DNA of 64,000 nt, taken from contig JAGFCA010000089.1 of the NCBI GenBank assembly GCA_022394755.1, positions 1 through 64,000 of the forward strand, written 5' to 3'. The DNA is from Candidatus Poribacteria bacterium. Its GTDB lineage: Bacteria > Poribacteria > WGA-4E > WGA-3G. Both the position numbers and the translations under genes were made by a program. Shown here piece by piece: positions 43,970 to 54,075 of the stretch (position 1 is the first letter of the stretch; each line of letters begins with the position of its first letter). The notes beneath the pieces were generated by a model. That model was not told where the DNA came from. It made no database searches and was given only the letters and a program-made list of their open reading frames with translations.

Positions 43970-45043
43970 ATGTTTAAGAAATCAAGACGTATCGGCATTA
44001 TATTTGTAGTAATTTTGTTAGTATTCTTCTCTCTAAGTTATTTACTCATACAACAATTTGATGGATCCAACCATCAAAATCAACAGTTATTGAATAATGT
44101 GGTATATGCACAAGAGGATTCAGCTATCCCACCAAAATCAAATGTGCGTAAACCTATATTAAAATCTGATCCTGAACCAGAATCATGGCATACATCTGAA
44201 TGGGGTGCAAATGATCGTCGCGGTGCAGTCAACAGATTAACGCAACAAAAAGCATTGCAGGCAGCCAGTCTAATCAAAACTGGTAAGGTATATCAACTCG
44301 GTAGAATCTATGAGAGTGGTATTCCAGTCTTTGGAACACGACATTATAGTCTCCGTATTCCACAGATGTCCGGTCCTCTTGGAGATAATAAAACTACTTG
44401 GTTTGAGGAGATTTTTAGTGGTGAGATCGGTCAGATTGGAACGCAATTTGATGGATTGGGACACATTGGCATCGGCGATCATTTCTATAATGGACTAAAT
44501 CAGAATGATTTCGCAACTGCCGAAGGTCTTACTGAACTTGGTGTTGAGAATGTTGGACCAATCTTCACACGGGGTGTATTGATTGATATTGCAGGATATA
44601 AAGGGGTTGATATGCTTGGAGACAACTATGAAATTACCCGTGCTGATCTTGAAGGTGCCTTAAAAAAACAGGATACTGAAATTACTCCCGGAGATGTTGT
44701 CATTATACATACAGGATGGGGTAGTTTATGGATGGTTGATAATGACCGGTATAGTGCAACTGAACCGGGTATAGGTTTAGATGCAGGTCAATATCTCGTT
44801 GAGCAAAAAATTGTTATGTTATGTAGTGATAACTGGGGTATTGAGGTTGTACCGAATCCGGATGATTCGCTTGCATTCCCTGTTCATCAGTTGTTTATTG
44901 TGAAACACGGTATATACAATCTTGAGAATATTATCACAGAGGAATTGGCAGCTGATAAGGTCTACGAATTTGCCTTCAGTTTTGCACCCCTGCGATTGAA
45001 AGGTGCTACAGGTTCACCTGGGAATCCCATAGTCATACGGTAA
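43970..45043 (+). CDS. Cyclase-family (kynurenine formamidase-like) protein, exported
   Basis: The ATG at 43970, directly after TAAGGAG, is preferred over an in-frame frame overlapping the upstream gene. The 357-residue protein starts with a membrane/signal segment IGIIFVVILLVFFSLSYLL (about 7-25). The cyclase fold core reads GQIGTQFDGLGHIGIGDHFYNG, where the metal motif H-x-G-T-H-x-D-x3-H has Gln at both leading His positions; this QxGTQxDxxxH form occurs in a known subgroup. VVIIHTGWGSLWMVDNDRY and DNWGIEVVP complete the domain. It may be a metal-dependent hydrolase of amides or lactones. The 3 nt to the next coding frame suggest an operon with the peptidase lipoprotein. Confidence 0.78.
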   Translation: MFKKSRRIGIIFVVILLVFFSLSYLLIQQFDGSNHQNQQLLNNVVYAQEDSAIPPKSNVRKPILKSDPEPESWHTSEWGANDRRGAVNRLTQQKALQAASLIKTGKVYQLGRIYESGIPVFGTRHYSLRIPQMSGPLGDNKTTWFEEIFSGEIGQIGTQFDGLGHIGIGDHFYNGLNQNDFATAEGLTELGVENVGPIFTRGVLIDIAGYKGVDMLGDNYEITRADLEGALKKQDTEITPGDVVIIHTGWGSLWMVDNDRYSATEPGIGLDAGQYLVEQKIVMLCSDNWGIEVVPNPDDSLAFPVHQLFIVKHGIYNLENIITEELAADKVYEFAFSFAPLRLKGATGSPGNPIVIR

Positions 45044-45058
45044 ATATTGTATTCCAAA

Positions 45059-45829
45059 ATGATAAAATTCTATGTAATTATCCTTGTCACCACTATGTTA
45101 ATTTCATGTGAATCCACAGAACATCAATCTTTTAAAGATAAACAGTTGACTTATAGGCGTGTTAAAATTGCCTACCAAGAGAAAGACAACCAATTAAGGA
45201 ATCTCTTCGAGAAACAGGGGTATAAATATCCACCACAAAATATCTATATTCGGATCTTTAAGGATGAACAGATATTAGAAGTATGGACAAAAACAAACAC
45301 TAACGCGACCTATAAGAAGGTTTGTAATTATGAATTCTGTGCATCCTCAGGACAATTAGGACCGAAAAGACAGGAAGGTGATTTACAGATTCCTGAAGGA
45401 TTCTATTATATTGACCGATTTAATCCTAATAGCAATTTCTTTCTATCACTTGGCATCAATTACCCCAACGAATCAGATAAGATTTTAGGTGTAAAAGGAA
45501 ATTTGGGTGGAGATATCTTTATTCATGGTGGATGTGCAACTGTTGGATGTATTCCCATAACAGATGATAAGATTAAAGAGTTATATTGGTTAGCAGTCGA
45601 AGCCAAGTCGAATGGTCAAGAGAAAATACCGGTACATATCTTCCCTACAAAATTAGACAATATATCATTGAATCGTCTTAAGAATAGATTTCAGAATGAT
45701 GAATTACTAATCCAATTCTGGTCTAATCTGAAGATTGGACATGATTGGTCTGTTGAATATGGAACTATACCTAAAATTACAGTAGATAAACAAGGTGTAT
45801 ATCATTTTTCAGAACAACAAACACCTTAG
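45059..45829 (+). CDS. L,D-transpeptidase-like (YkuD/ErfK) lipoprotein
   Basis: The ATG at 45059 gives MIKFYVIILVTTMLISC with a lipobox Cys at 17; an in-frame TTG at 45047 would only add four residues. The 256-residue protein contains the YkuD catalytic signature GGDIFIHGGCATVGCIPITDD, with H and Cys (C164) of the H-x14-17-[ST]-H-G-C-h-x-[LI] type motif, here with two Gly-Cys units. YkuD enzymes make or modify 3-3 peptidoglycan cross-links or attach lipoproteins; some have peptidase-like roles. It sits downstream of the cyclase gene with a 15-nt gap and converges with the alpha-2-macroglobulin gene. Confidence 0.82.
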   Translation: MIKFYVIILVTTMLISCESTEHQSFKDKQLTYRRVKIAYQEKDNQLRNLFEKQGYKYPPQNIYIRIFKDEQILEVWTKTNTNATYKKVCNYEFCASSGQLGPKRQEGDLQIPEGFYYIDRFNPNSNFFLSLGINYPNESDKILGVKGNLGGDIFIHGGCATVGCIPITDDKIKELYWLAVEAKSNGQEKIPVHIFPTKLDNISLNRLKNRFQNDELLIQFWSNLKIGHDWSVEYGTIPKITVDKQGVYHFSEQQTP

Positions 45830-45862
45830 TCTGACGCGGGTTCATAATTATACCTTGAATTT

Positions 45863-48800
45863 TTATCTCACTACTTGAATAGTTCCTGTACCTGCCACAG
45901 CGGATTTACTGGGATCATACATAGCTTCAGCAGAAATAGGCGGTAATGTAAAACTCCCTTCGGTTACTGCCCTTAGTGTATAATAGAATTTCTGCTCCTT
46001 ATCTTTAGGAAATGATCCAAAGAGAATCAGTCTATCATCACGGATATCAATGTTATTCGGTCTGAAGGATTGTTTATGGAGAATAGAACTACTATCTCTT
46101 GTTTTTAGTCGAGGATTCTCAATCTCAAAACCTGCTGGTAGCATATCAACAACAACTACATTATGAAGATCCTTCGACAGTGATTTTACAGAAATTTCTG
46201 CGATTAGCAGTTCTCCCTGTTGAAAAACTTTCTTCACACGGGATTGATCCTGTGTTAAATACCGCCTATTTACAACAATTTCATTTCCATATTCCTCAAT
46301 ATATGAGTCACGACCGATACCAAAGGCTTCCCAATAGTAATAGCATGTACCATTTCCTTGTATATTGAGTTTAAAATGTGAACCATCCCAATCTGAATTT
46401 ATGAGTTGCTTACCGGTGGTATCAAAACGAACAACATGATCAGTATCTCGAATAATCTCTCCATTGAATTTCTGTTGAGGTAGTTTATTCAAATACTTAC
46501 CGAGTGCAAGAAATGCATAAGCATTCTCTTGTGTTGTTCCCCATCTTTGCCTATTTGATGCATAATCTGTAAGACTTTCGACCAAATGTGGAATAAACGG
46601 ATGGTCATCCTTTATCTCCATTAACATATCTAAGATAATCGCATAAGATCTAATATTTGAATCGAAATTCCAACCCGTATCCCGATATTCTGTCTTCTCA
46701 ATATCGACTTTATCAGGTAATAATGATAGTGCAATCTGTTTATTCCCACTATGTGCAAATGCACCTGCTAGTTGAAAAACGCTATAATAATTTAGATCCT
46801 TTATACGGTTATTTCTGAGATGGAACATAACCTGTTTTTCTGATTGTCCTGCTATACTTAATACATAACAGGCATAAACGACTTGTGGTAATCTATATTT
46901 ATCTGGTTGTCTTCTCTCGTTGTAATTTGGGATTAATTCTTGTCTGACCTGTCTACGCAATCCTTCAATCATTCTATTGTATGTGTGATCTGACACCACA
47001 TAACCTGCTGTTCTTGCTTCAACGAGAAAATGTGCAGCATAGATACTGCTCCAATTATTTACATAGGATCCGCGTTGCCAATATGAGAACTTCAGATTAT
47101 TTCCTAACATTTTTTCCAGCTTTTCAATTGCTGACTCAATATATTCTTTGATTTTACCTTCTTCGGCTAATGTGGGTTCTACTATACGCGCTAAATCAGA
47201 TAGGTATAGGAGTGGAAATACGCGGCTTGTTGTTTGTTCAAGACATCCGTATGGATATTGAATTAGGTATCGAAGTCCATTTGCAAATCGCAATGAAGGG
47301 AGTGGAGATAGAGTGACCAAAAACTCAGAAGTTTCAGAGCGTAGGTTTGAGGGGAGTATGAATTCTGCTGGTTCATCTTCTTTGACAATTCCTTGTCCAG
47401 TCTTAGTTATGTATGGTGTTGGTGATCTAATTGGAATACTGACTGGTGCTGAATTAATCTCTTCTCCACCACCAGTAATAGATAAATTAAAATCCGAGAT
47501 ACCAACTGCATCATGAGCGATTACATCAAAAAACACCTGTCCTTCGGTATCTGATTCAACACGCAACTGTTTTTCAAGTGAATCCTCATCAATAACCACA
47601 GTTTGATGCAGATTACTATCACCAGATAATAGTTTTACAGGGCCAGAGACCTGTAATTTAACCTTGAAATCAGTTGTATTGGTATTACCATTGTATACGG
47701 AAATAGGAACACGGATACGATCACCACTTGAAAGAAAGCGTGGAAAAGTTGGTGTGATGACAACAGACTCTCGTACTTGTATCTGACTGGTAGCAGAACC
47801 GAATTCATTTCCTGCAAATGCAACAGCCATCAGACGGAGAGTTCCGTTGAATTGTGGAATGTGAAAACGGATATTACCATTACCTTCTTTATCTGTTGTC
47901 ATGAGTCCAGACCAAAGAGATCTTGGTTTGACGCGAAAAACAGAAGCTGTATTAACTCTTATACGTCTACTTATTGCAGCAGGACTTGCATAGGCGCGTG
48001 TTACAAACCTTGCCCTACCAACTGCATCACCTGATGAAGCCATCATATATGCTTTTGCATTTGAATTAGAAAATAGTAGATTTGAATCTAAACCTAACAA
48101 TTCTGATAGAGATTGAATTGGGGTTATAGGAAAATGTTTATCTCGTGTTATTGCAGTATAAAATTCATAAGAAATAGTGTCTAACCTTCTTTTCCGATAG
48201 AAATGTGAATGCGGGTCTGGTGTATTCATTCCAGTTAATTGAATTATACCTTCATCCACTGCTGCGATTGTTACTCTATATGATTGATTTTTCTTTTTTC
48301 CATTTACATTTACTCTTATTTCAACATCTGAATTTGGTTTAACTTGTTCAGGGGCATGTATCGCAACATTTAAACGATTTTGATCGGTATTAATTTTTAA
48401 TGGTAATATACCGTATGCCCGCGCAGGAACATCTTTATCTAATGTTGTTGTTGACCGTATCAATATTGCAGAAAGATACACATTTGGTGAATATGATTCT
48501 TTTACTGGAATAGTCAAAGTCTCAGTAGTATTATTCATGGAAATAGTCTGGTAACTCAATATTTTATCACGTTCAATTGTTAGTAATACTTTCCCTTGAA
48601 ACGGAGGCTTAATTGTTAGTTTTGCTACTTCACCGGGGAGATATGAAGGTTTATCAAGGGTCATATCAAGTTTATCAGCATTTTCTATAGACCAAGGAAC
48701 ACCACCCCACTCCGAAACATAAAATTTCATTGATGTTTTTGTTTTACTTTTAAGATCCTCAATCTCGACCAAATGAACCCCAAAACCAACAGGAATAATA

Positions 48801-51355
48801 TCAAACGTACCCGGTTTATCAAGCGATGTGAGAGTTCTTGTTTCTATTTTCGTATAAGATGGGGTTTCTTGTCCTCGTCTGTTGTGTGAATCAATAGATG
48901 ATACAGTCATCTTTACCGGATGTCCGCTCGTGACCATTCCATCTGTATCCAGCACAATGTATTCAAAAGTAACTTTTTCATTTAGTTTAACTGTTCCCTG
49001 TACAGGACGTCTAATGCCGATATAGTGTGTATAGGGATGGACAAGAACTGAGGCTGAGGTAGAAACGGCACGTCCACCAAGATCCTGCACAGTAGCATGG
49101 AAGTCACAATTAAGAGCAGCGGGTGGACTTAAATCCATTGGGAGTTTGAAAGCATAATTCACATTGCCATTTGCATCGGTGACTGTATCGTTAAGTTGTA
49201 TTTCTTTCCTACTAAAAGCGCGTGAATTATCAGCAAACTTATACGAATTCCATTCCTCGGGTGGTATAAATTGAGTTGAGGAAAGGAAATATAAAGCATA
49301 TACTGATCTACCAACAGCAGGTGTACCGTATAGGTTAGTTGCCTTTATATCAAAATTCACCTCATCCCCTACAGAATAAGTATCTTTTTCAACATTAAGA
49401 TCTATTTTCATTCGATCAGGAATGAATTCTTCTACTTGAAAGGATACTGAACCTATCTGTTTATTCCCAAATAGCATTCTTGCATTGTACCATCCTGTTA
49501 AAGAAACATCCGCTATAGGTATTTCAATCTCACAATCCCCTTCATTACCAGTTTTTACCTGTATTTCTTTAACAATATTCCCTGTTGGATTGACTATGTT
49601 AAGCTGTAATGGTAGTTGGTCTGGTGGAATACCATTTTTCTCTCGTACAATTCCTACAAGATTCACTGTTTCTCCTGGACGATATACACCTCTATCAGTG
49701 TAGAGGTATGTGTCATATTCATCAATCAAATATGGAAAACCGTAAATATCGAATCCACTTGTTGATAATTCCTCTCGTTGTAACTGTAGCATGGAAAAGT
49801 CATTATCCTTGTTGACTGTAATAAGAAATTTGGGATTCTCTTCTAATTCATCTAAATCAATACGAAATTTAGCAAACCCATTCTTATCAGTTTTTTCAGA
49901 ATACAGTATGTTCATACTCTTATTATTGAGTATCTGTACATCTGCTTTTGAAATTGGATCTAATGAATCAAGAGAATTTACCCATACCCACATTTCATTT
50001 TCAATCACCTTTGCTACTATCCCAAGATCTGTAATTACTACAAGTCGTTCTGCATATCCAACTCTACCTTGATTTGAATAGATAATTATTTTGAAAATCC
50101 CTGCATAATTATCTTTTAGAACTCCTCCTAATGATAACTGTGTGATGACTTCTTCATTGTCTATAGAAGCGATTTCGATCTCACCTTTATGAATTAGTTC
50201 AGGGAGGCTGGATATATGTAGTTTTGCAATTCCAAATTCAAACTTATCTATATTCGTGGTAGCAATTTCAAGATCTAAATTACTCTTAAGTGGTATGAAG
50301 TGTGTGTCATCAATAAATCGTAATCTTGGATTAAGGTTTGGAACCTTCAGATTTGCAATATATGTATCTCTTAATATAGTTTGGTTTTCCGAGAACAAAC
50401 CATGCTGTATTCTAACTGTATATTGTGTGCCAAATTCAAAATAACCTCGAAGTTCATATTGGTTTCTACTACCAACCAATTGAAATGGTATTGATGGTGT
50501 TATGCTTACATGTTCTTTTAATATATCATGGTGAATTTGTGAACTGAATCTTAGTTGAATATAAGGATATCCATCCCTTTGCAGAAATTGACTATCATTA
50601 ACATGTAGTGGTTTAATTTCTTCTAAGTTGATTGGTGCATAAATTGTTTCACGCAACCCTATTTCAGTCTGGTTGGACTTAAATCCCTTGTTAATCTTTA
50701 CCTGAAGGAATCCACTCTCTAATATCGGTACAATACTATTTAACTCTAATAAAACCGTATCTGTAATCTGACTCTGTTCTTGGAATTTATAATCAATTTG
50801 ACTTCCTTGGTTTGTAATAATAGACAAATGATCTCTCAAACCATCAAGATCAATAACATAATTAAATGAGATTATTCCAACTACTTTTATCTGTGTTTCT
50901 TCATCAGATTGAATTTTAATCTGTGCACTATTAACCTTAAATGGGACAGAAGTATATTTGAATTGACTCATACCAATTAAATTATATTGAATCTCAGGTA
51001 TGAATTTCGGTAGAAATGTAAAAGTATAATCAACAGATGGTGATAGTGGATTGTCAAAATATAATCCAATCTGATTTTTTGCTACCCAACGTAATGTAAA
51101 TTTCATCGCAGGAGAAATCTGTATAATTTTTGTTGGTAATTCAGTATATAACATATCATCTTCAATTATGTTCTTGGAAAGACTTAGTAGGAAATCTGCT
51201 ATTCCACCATTTTCCTCTTTAGATAGAAGTGAAACTACACTAAATTCTGTATCTCCTTCCTCTTCTGCAGGTACAGTAGTAATTGATAGAATAAGGGTTG
51301 AGATGATAATTAGTCCAATGATTTGTAGTTTCTTATTTTGGGTGATTTTATTCAT
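45863..51355 (-). CDS. Bacterial alpha-2-macroglobulin family protein
   Basis: A 1,830-residue exported protein (signal MNKITQNKKLQIIGLIIIST, cut near PAEEE). It has MG-type beta-sandwich domains, a macroglobulin signature segment DRGVYRPGETVNLVGIVRE (about 560-578), a TTDKEGNGNIRFHIPQFNGTLRLMAVAFAG region (A2M N-like), and the thioester in YPYGCLEQTTS with Cys near residue 1370, followed by the thioester-domain helices and a receptor-binding-like C-terminus. Such proteins trap proteases at the cell envelope. They commonly pair with penicillin-binding protein 1C (PbpC), which is not adjacent here. There is no lipobox, so it may be periplasmic or anchored by the signal sequence. This is a single gene of 5.5 kb. 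Confidence 0.9.
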   Translation of the reverse strand: MNKITQNKKLQIIGLIIISTLILSITTVPAEEEGDTEFSVVSLLSKEENGGIADFLLSLSKNIIEDDMLYTELPTKIIQISPAMKFTLRWVAKNQIGLYFDNPLSPSVDYTFTFLPKFIPEIQYNLIGMSQFKYTSVPFKVNSAQIKIQSDEETQIKVVGIISFNYVIDLDGLRDHLSIITNQGSQIDYKFQEQSQITDTVLLELNSIVPILESGFLQVKINKGFKSNQTEIGLRETIYAPINLEEIKPLHVNDSQFLQRDGYPYIQLRFSSQIHHDILKEHVSITPSIPFQLVGSRNQYELRGYFEFGTQYTVRIQHGLFSENQTILRDTYIANLKVPNLNPRLRFIDDTHFIPLKSNLDLEIATTNIDKFEFGIAKLHISSLPELIHKGEIEIASIDNEEVITQLSLGGVLKDNYAGIFKIIIYSNQGRVGYAERLVVITDLGIVAKVIENEMWVWVNSLDSLDPISKADVQILNNKSMNILYSEKTDKNGFAKFRIDLDELEENPKFLITVNKDNDFSMLQLQREELSTSGFDIYGFPYLIDEYDTYLYTDRGVYRPGETVNLVGIVREKNGIPPDQLPLQLNIVNPTGNIVKEIQVKTGNEGDCEIEIPIADVSLTGWYNARMLFGNKQIGSVSFQVEEFIPDRMKIDLNVEKDTYSVGDEVNFDIKATNLYGTPAVGRSVYALYFLSSTQFIPPEEWNSYKFADNSRAFSRKEIQLNDTVTDANGNVNYAFKLPMDLSPPAALNCDFHATVQDLGGRAVSTSASVLVHPYTHYIGIRRPVQGTVKLNEKVTFEYIVLDTDGMVTSGHPVKMTVSSIDSHNRRGQETPSYTKIETRTLTSLDKPGTFDIIPVGFGVHLVEIEDLKSKTKTSMKFYVSEWGGVPWSIENADKLDMTLDKPSYLPGEVAKLTIKPPFQGKVLLTIERDKILSYQTISMNNTTETLTIPVKESYSPNVYLSAILIRSTTTLDKDVPARAYGILPLKINTDQNRLNVAIHAPEQVKPNSDVEIRVNVNGKKKNQSYRVTIAAVDEGIIQLTGMNTPDPHSHFYRKRRLDTISYEFYTAITRDKHFPITPIQSLSELLGLDSNLLFSNSNAKAYMMASSGDAVGRARFVTRAYASPAAISRRIRVNTASVFRVKPRSLWSGLMTTDKEGNGNIRFHIPQFNGTLRLMAVAFAGNEFGSATSQIQVRESVVITPTFPRFLSSGDRIRVPISVYNGNTNTTDFKVKLQVSGPVKLLSGDSNLHQTVVIDEDSLEKQLRVESDTEGQVFFDVIAHDAVGISDFNLSITGGGEEINSAPVSIPIRSPTPYITKTGQGIVKEDEPAEFILPSNLRSETSEFLVTLSPLPSLRFANGLRYLIQYPYGCLEQTTSRVFPLLYLSDLARIVEPTLAEEGKIKEYIESAIEKLEKMLGNNLKFSYWQRGSYVNNWSSIYAAHFLVEARTAGYVVSDHTYNRMIEGLRRQVRQELIPNYNERRQPDKYRLPQVVYACYVLSIAGQSEKQVMFHLRNNRIKDLNYYSVFQLAGAFAHSGNKQIALSLLPDKVDIEKTEYRDTGWNFDSNIRSYAIILDMLMEIKDDHPFIPHLVESLTDYASNRQRWGTTQENAYAFLALGKYLNKLPQQKFNGEIIRDTDHVVRFDTTGKQLINSDWDGSHFKLNIQGNGTCYYYWEAFGIGRDSYIEEYGNEIVVNRRYLTQDQSRVKKVFQQGELLIAEISVKSLSKDLHNVVVVDMLPAGFEIENPRLKTRDSSSILHKQSFRPNNIDIRDDRLILFGSFPKDKEQKFYYTLRAVTEGSFTLPPISAEAMYDPSKSAVAGTGTIQVVR

Positions 51356-51682
51356 TTGTCTATCTCCAATCTATTTATTATAAGAGTATGATGGTTTCAA
51401 CTATTAGAATATTATATGGAAGATGCAATTTAAATGCCAACTTATCTTAAACCTGATCCGACTCTTCCACCTTTCCCTTTTATCTTCAATAGAAGGGAAT
51501 GATAATATGTCTTGCACGTTTCTGTGCATTTTGTTTATCAATGCCCTATTATGTGCATTTCAAACGAGCTAATATCTCATTACAATAGGTTTTTGAATGT
51601 CAGAAATTGGCATATTAATTGCTCAATAAAGTATAGCCAATTAGCCATAAGGTAAAACATTTTCAGACACCAAGCAAATATA
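51356..51682. other. Intergenic region, 327 bases
   Basis: Divergent region between the alpha-2-macroglobulin and the AKR-like gene. I see no hairpin, promoter of good quality, or open frame. Confidence 0.5.
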
Positions 51683-52573
51683 ATGTCAAACAAAATCAAT
51701 CTACCCACAATATCCATAGGTTCATATCGTGTCACACGACTAATTATAGGTGGTAACCCGTATAGTGGGATTTCTCATAGTACTCCTGCTGTCTCCAAAG
51801 CAATGGAGGATTATTATACCACCCAACAGATAATTGAAGATCTAAAACAAGCCGAAGAAAATGGCATTAACACTGTACTTGCCAGAGCAGATAGGCACAT
51901 TATGCGAACACTAAATGAATATTGGAATAGCGGTGGTACAATTCAGTGGATAGCACAGACACCAAAAGCAAAAGAATATAATGACCTAAGTACATATTTA
52001 GATCTAATTGCACAATATAAACCGATTGCAATCTATCACCATGGTGGAACAACTGACGAACTCTATATTGAAGGGAAACTCGATTCACTAAATGAAAATT
52101 TGCGGCAGATACGTGACCTGGGTTGTGCAGTAGGTATTGGTACCCATGATCCCCATATACTGAAATACTGTTATTCAGAAGGTTTCGATGTTGACTTTTA
52201 CGTCTGTGCCCTATATAATCATACACGTCACCGAGAGATGTATCTTGATGATGACAGAGAAATTGCTGGAGCAACAATTCAAGCAATTCCAGTACCCATC
52301 ATTGCTATAAAAGTATTGGCTGCTGGCAGGAACGAGCCTATTGACGCTTTCCAATACGCATTATCTAATATTAAACCGATAGATGCAATGGCAGTAGGAA
52401 TGTATACAAAATATCAACCGGATCAAATACAGCAAAACGCCCTGACTATTGCTAAACTTACCGAGGAATCTGAAAATGGAGCGTATAGTGGAACCAGAAG
52501 TAATGGATACCCCCGAGGCGGCAGCAGCTTACGACGCGATGGAGCACGGGGAGGTCGATCAAGCATTTGTTGA
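51683..52573 (+). CDS. Aldo/keto reductase-like TIM-barrel protein with overprinted C-terminal tail
   Basis: A 296-residue protein: RLIIGGNPYSGISHS, NGINTVLARADRHIMRTLNEY, IQWIAQTPKA, GIGTHDPHILKY, IAIKVLAAGRNEPI and IDAMAVGMYTKYQPDQIQQNA show an AKR-like barrel in which the usual catalytic Tyr/Lys positions are not recognisable. The body of the family would end near TEESENG (about residue 262). The last 33 residues are read from the opposite-phase frame of the methyltransferase gene that starts at 52476, giving an unusual Gly/Arg/Ser tail. Either the stop codon of the original gene has been lost, or a long functional overlap exists. Confidence 0.7.
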   Translation: MSNKINLPTISIGSYRVTRLIIGGNPYSGISHSTPAVSKAMEDYYTTQQIIEDLKQAEENGINTVLARADRHIMRTLNEYWNSGGTIQWIAQTPKAKEYNDLSTYLDLIAQYKPIAIYHHGGTTDELYIEGKLDSLNENLRQIRDLGCAVGIGTHDPHILKYCYSEGFDVDFYVCALYNHTRHREMYLDDDREIAGATIQAIPVPIIAIKVLAAGRNEPIDAFQYALSNIKPIDAMAVGMYTKYQPDQIQQNALTIAKLTEESENGAYSGTRSNGYPRGGSSLRRDGARGGRSSIC

Positions 52574-53138
52574 TCGTGTCATTGCCCTTGGTGCATCTAC
52601 TGGCCATTTTCTTGATGTCGGTACCGGTCCTGCCCAAATTCCAATCATACTTGCCAAAACCTGTCCAAACATTCAAATCACTGCCATAGACTTATCTGAA
52701 GAGATGTTAAAAATCGCTGAACAACATGTAATCGATGCTGGATTGCATGATCGGATTACCCTTCAACTTGTTGATGCTAAAGATTTACCGTTCCCTGATA
52801 AATCATTCGATGGATTGATCTCAAATAGTATCGTTCACCATATACATGACTCGTTAAGAGCATTAATTGATATGGGTAGAGTTGTCAAACCGAACGGTTT
52901 AGTATTAATACGAGATCTAATTCGTCCTGAAACTATTTCAGATGCACAAGGATTTGTTGATAAATATGCTGCTGATGACACCCCCTACCAACAAAAATTA
53001 TATTACGATTCCTTCCTTGCTGCCTTTACAATTTCTGAAGTTAATGAAATGCTGATTCAGATGAATATACCTGGTGCTACTGTTGAGCAGAGTACTGATC
53101 GACATTGGTCTATAGAAAGAGAATTTAACAGTGAATAG
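52476..53138 (+). CDS. Class I SAM-dependent methyltransferase
   Basis: The start is ATG 52476, with GAGGA nine bases ahead, rather than the upstream TTG/other start at 52449. The 220-residue protein has motif I HFLDVGTGPAQIPIILAK (about 44-61), motif II/acidic ITAIDLSEEMLKIAE, and LPFPDKSFDGLISNSIVHHIHD (motif IV). It resembles UbiE/Trm112-type small-molecule methyltransferases (Methyltransf_11/25). The substrate is unknown. Its first 98 bases overlap the end of the AKR-like gene in another frame. Confidence 0.85.
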   Translation: MERIVEPEVMDTPEAAAAYDAMEHGEVDQAFVDRVIALGASTGHFLDVGTGPAQIPIILAKTCPNIQITAIDLSEEMLKIAEQHVIDAGLHDRITLQLVDAKDLPFPDKSFDGLISNSIVHHIHDSLRALIDMGRVVKPNGLVLIRDLIRPETISDAQGFVDKYAADDTPYQQKLYYDSFLAAFTISEVNEMLIQMNIPGATVEQSTDRHWSIEREFNSE

Positions 53139-53470
53139 AGTTATGTAAAACCGTTTGGTCACATAAAAGCACTGAAGTGTCAATTACTGTTCTGGTGGGG
53201 TTGGGATCTTTATTCTTTTAGGTAAAATAATAATATATTGGATTCTCCCTGGGTATAGGAAATGCAGGAATGTTGGTAAAAGTCAATGAACGTCAAAAAT
53301 GTTGAGTCGGTGTTCACACACACTTCAATCCCACTGTTTCTTATCTGATAATCCCTCACACTAAACTCTGGATGCTCTAAAGCTTTCATGTTCACAAAGT
53401 GTGATAATATACCTAAATCTGAAAGATATATGGATAATATGAACTGAAAAGTGTTATTATTTATTACTCT

Positions 53471-53578
53471 GAGATGATGGCACTTTCACGCAAACCTGCA
53501 CGAAGCAATTTTACGAACCCCTACTGTATAAGGGTTTATAATTTTAATAGTACCAATTCTTCGTGAATCACGTATGTT
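53471..53578 (-). repeat. MITE-like nested-hairpin element, copy 2
   Basis: Inverted relative to copy 1 at 4831-4937 and nearly identical over about 105 bp, including the outer CACGAAG..CTTCGTG arms and the inner AACCCTTATACAGTAGGGGTT hairpin (minus-strand reading). The inner stem here has one mismatch against the perfect stem in copy 1. CATACGTGATTCACG ends and the GAGATGATGG edge are shared. Confidence 0.75.
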
Positions 53579-54014
53579 AATATTTATATTACTTAAGGGC
53601 GAGTAGAACACATCTTTGGTTTTTTCTGATTCCAAACCAATAAATATTGATCCTATTGACAGTTGTAATTTATGGCTTGAAATAATGCAAATCTGAATGA
53701 GGATTAATACTACTACATGAATTTACCAGATAAATTCGAATCAACAGTATGAATGCTATTTAACATACCCCGTGATTAGAAAATCGCACCTACTGGGTTA
53801 TGTGCCATGATAATAACGGAATTAATAAATGTCACACAGTGGGAAAAGTGTAACTTTATTCAATTATTCGATGCAAAGACCAATACAACAATGACACAAT
53901 AAATTGTCTGAGAATTTAGGATCAATGACTGTTTCAATCTTATTCTTGGCTGTATATTAGGATTAAATGATACTACATCTTCTATTTTAATTTTTTTGTT
54001 AATATAAAGCATGA

Positions 54015-54020
54015 TATAAT
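54015..54020 (+). promoter_or_regulatory. -10 box of the LamG-gpmI operon (weak promoter call)
   Basis: Consensus TATAAT with no good -35 at 17 nt (TTTTTG at 16 nt is the best). It lies 56 nt before the start codon at 54076. Confidence 0.4.
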
Positions 54021-54075
54021 ATACTTGCATTTAACAGAATAATCTGGGATGTATCTAAACTTAGGAGGAATTGAG

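Larger units (their letters stand above)
53139..54075. other. Gene-free region with MITE-like element and promoter
   Basis: It holds the second nested-hairpin element (53471-53578), a partial copy of the dispersed repeat near 53735-53770 (GAATCAACAGTATGAATGC), a CACACAGTGGGAAAAGTGTAAC block at 53832, and a TATAAT -10 box for the LamG gene at 54015. A weak open frame at 53210-53395 (minus) and others have no supporting signal. Confidence 0.55.

Noticed and set aside
43970..45043. Cyclase with a destroyed metal site (Gln for His)
   Set aside because: The QxGTQxDxxxH version is, to my knowledge, a regular subgroup of the family, so not in itself a sign of decay.
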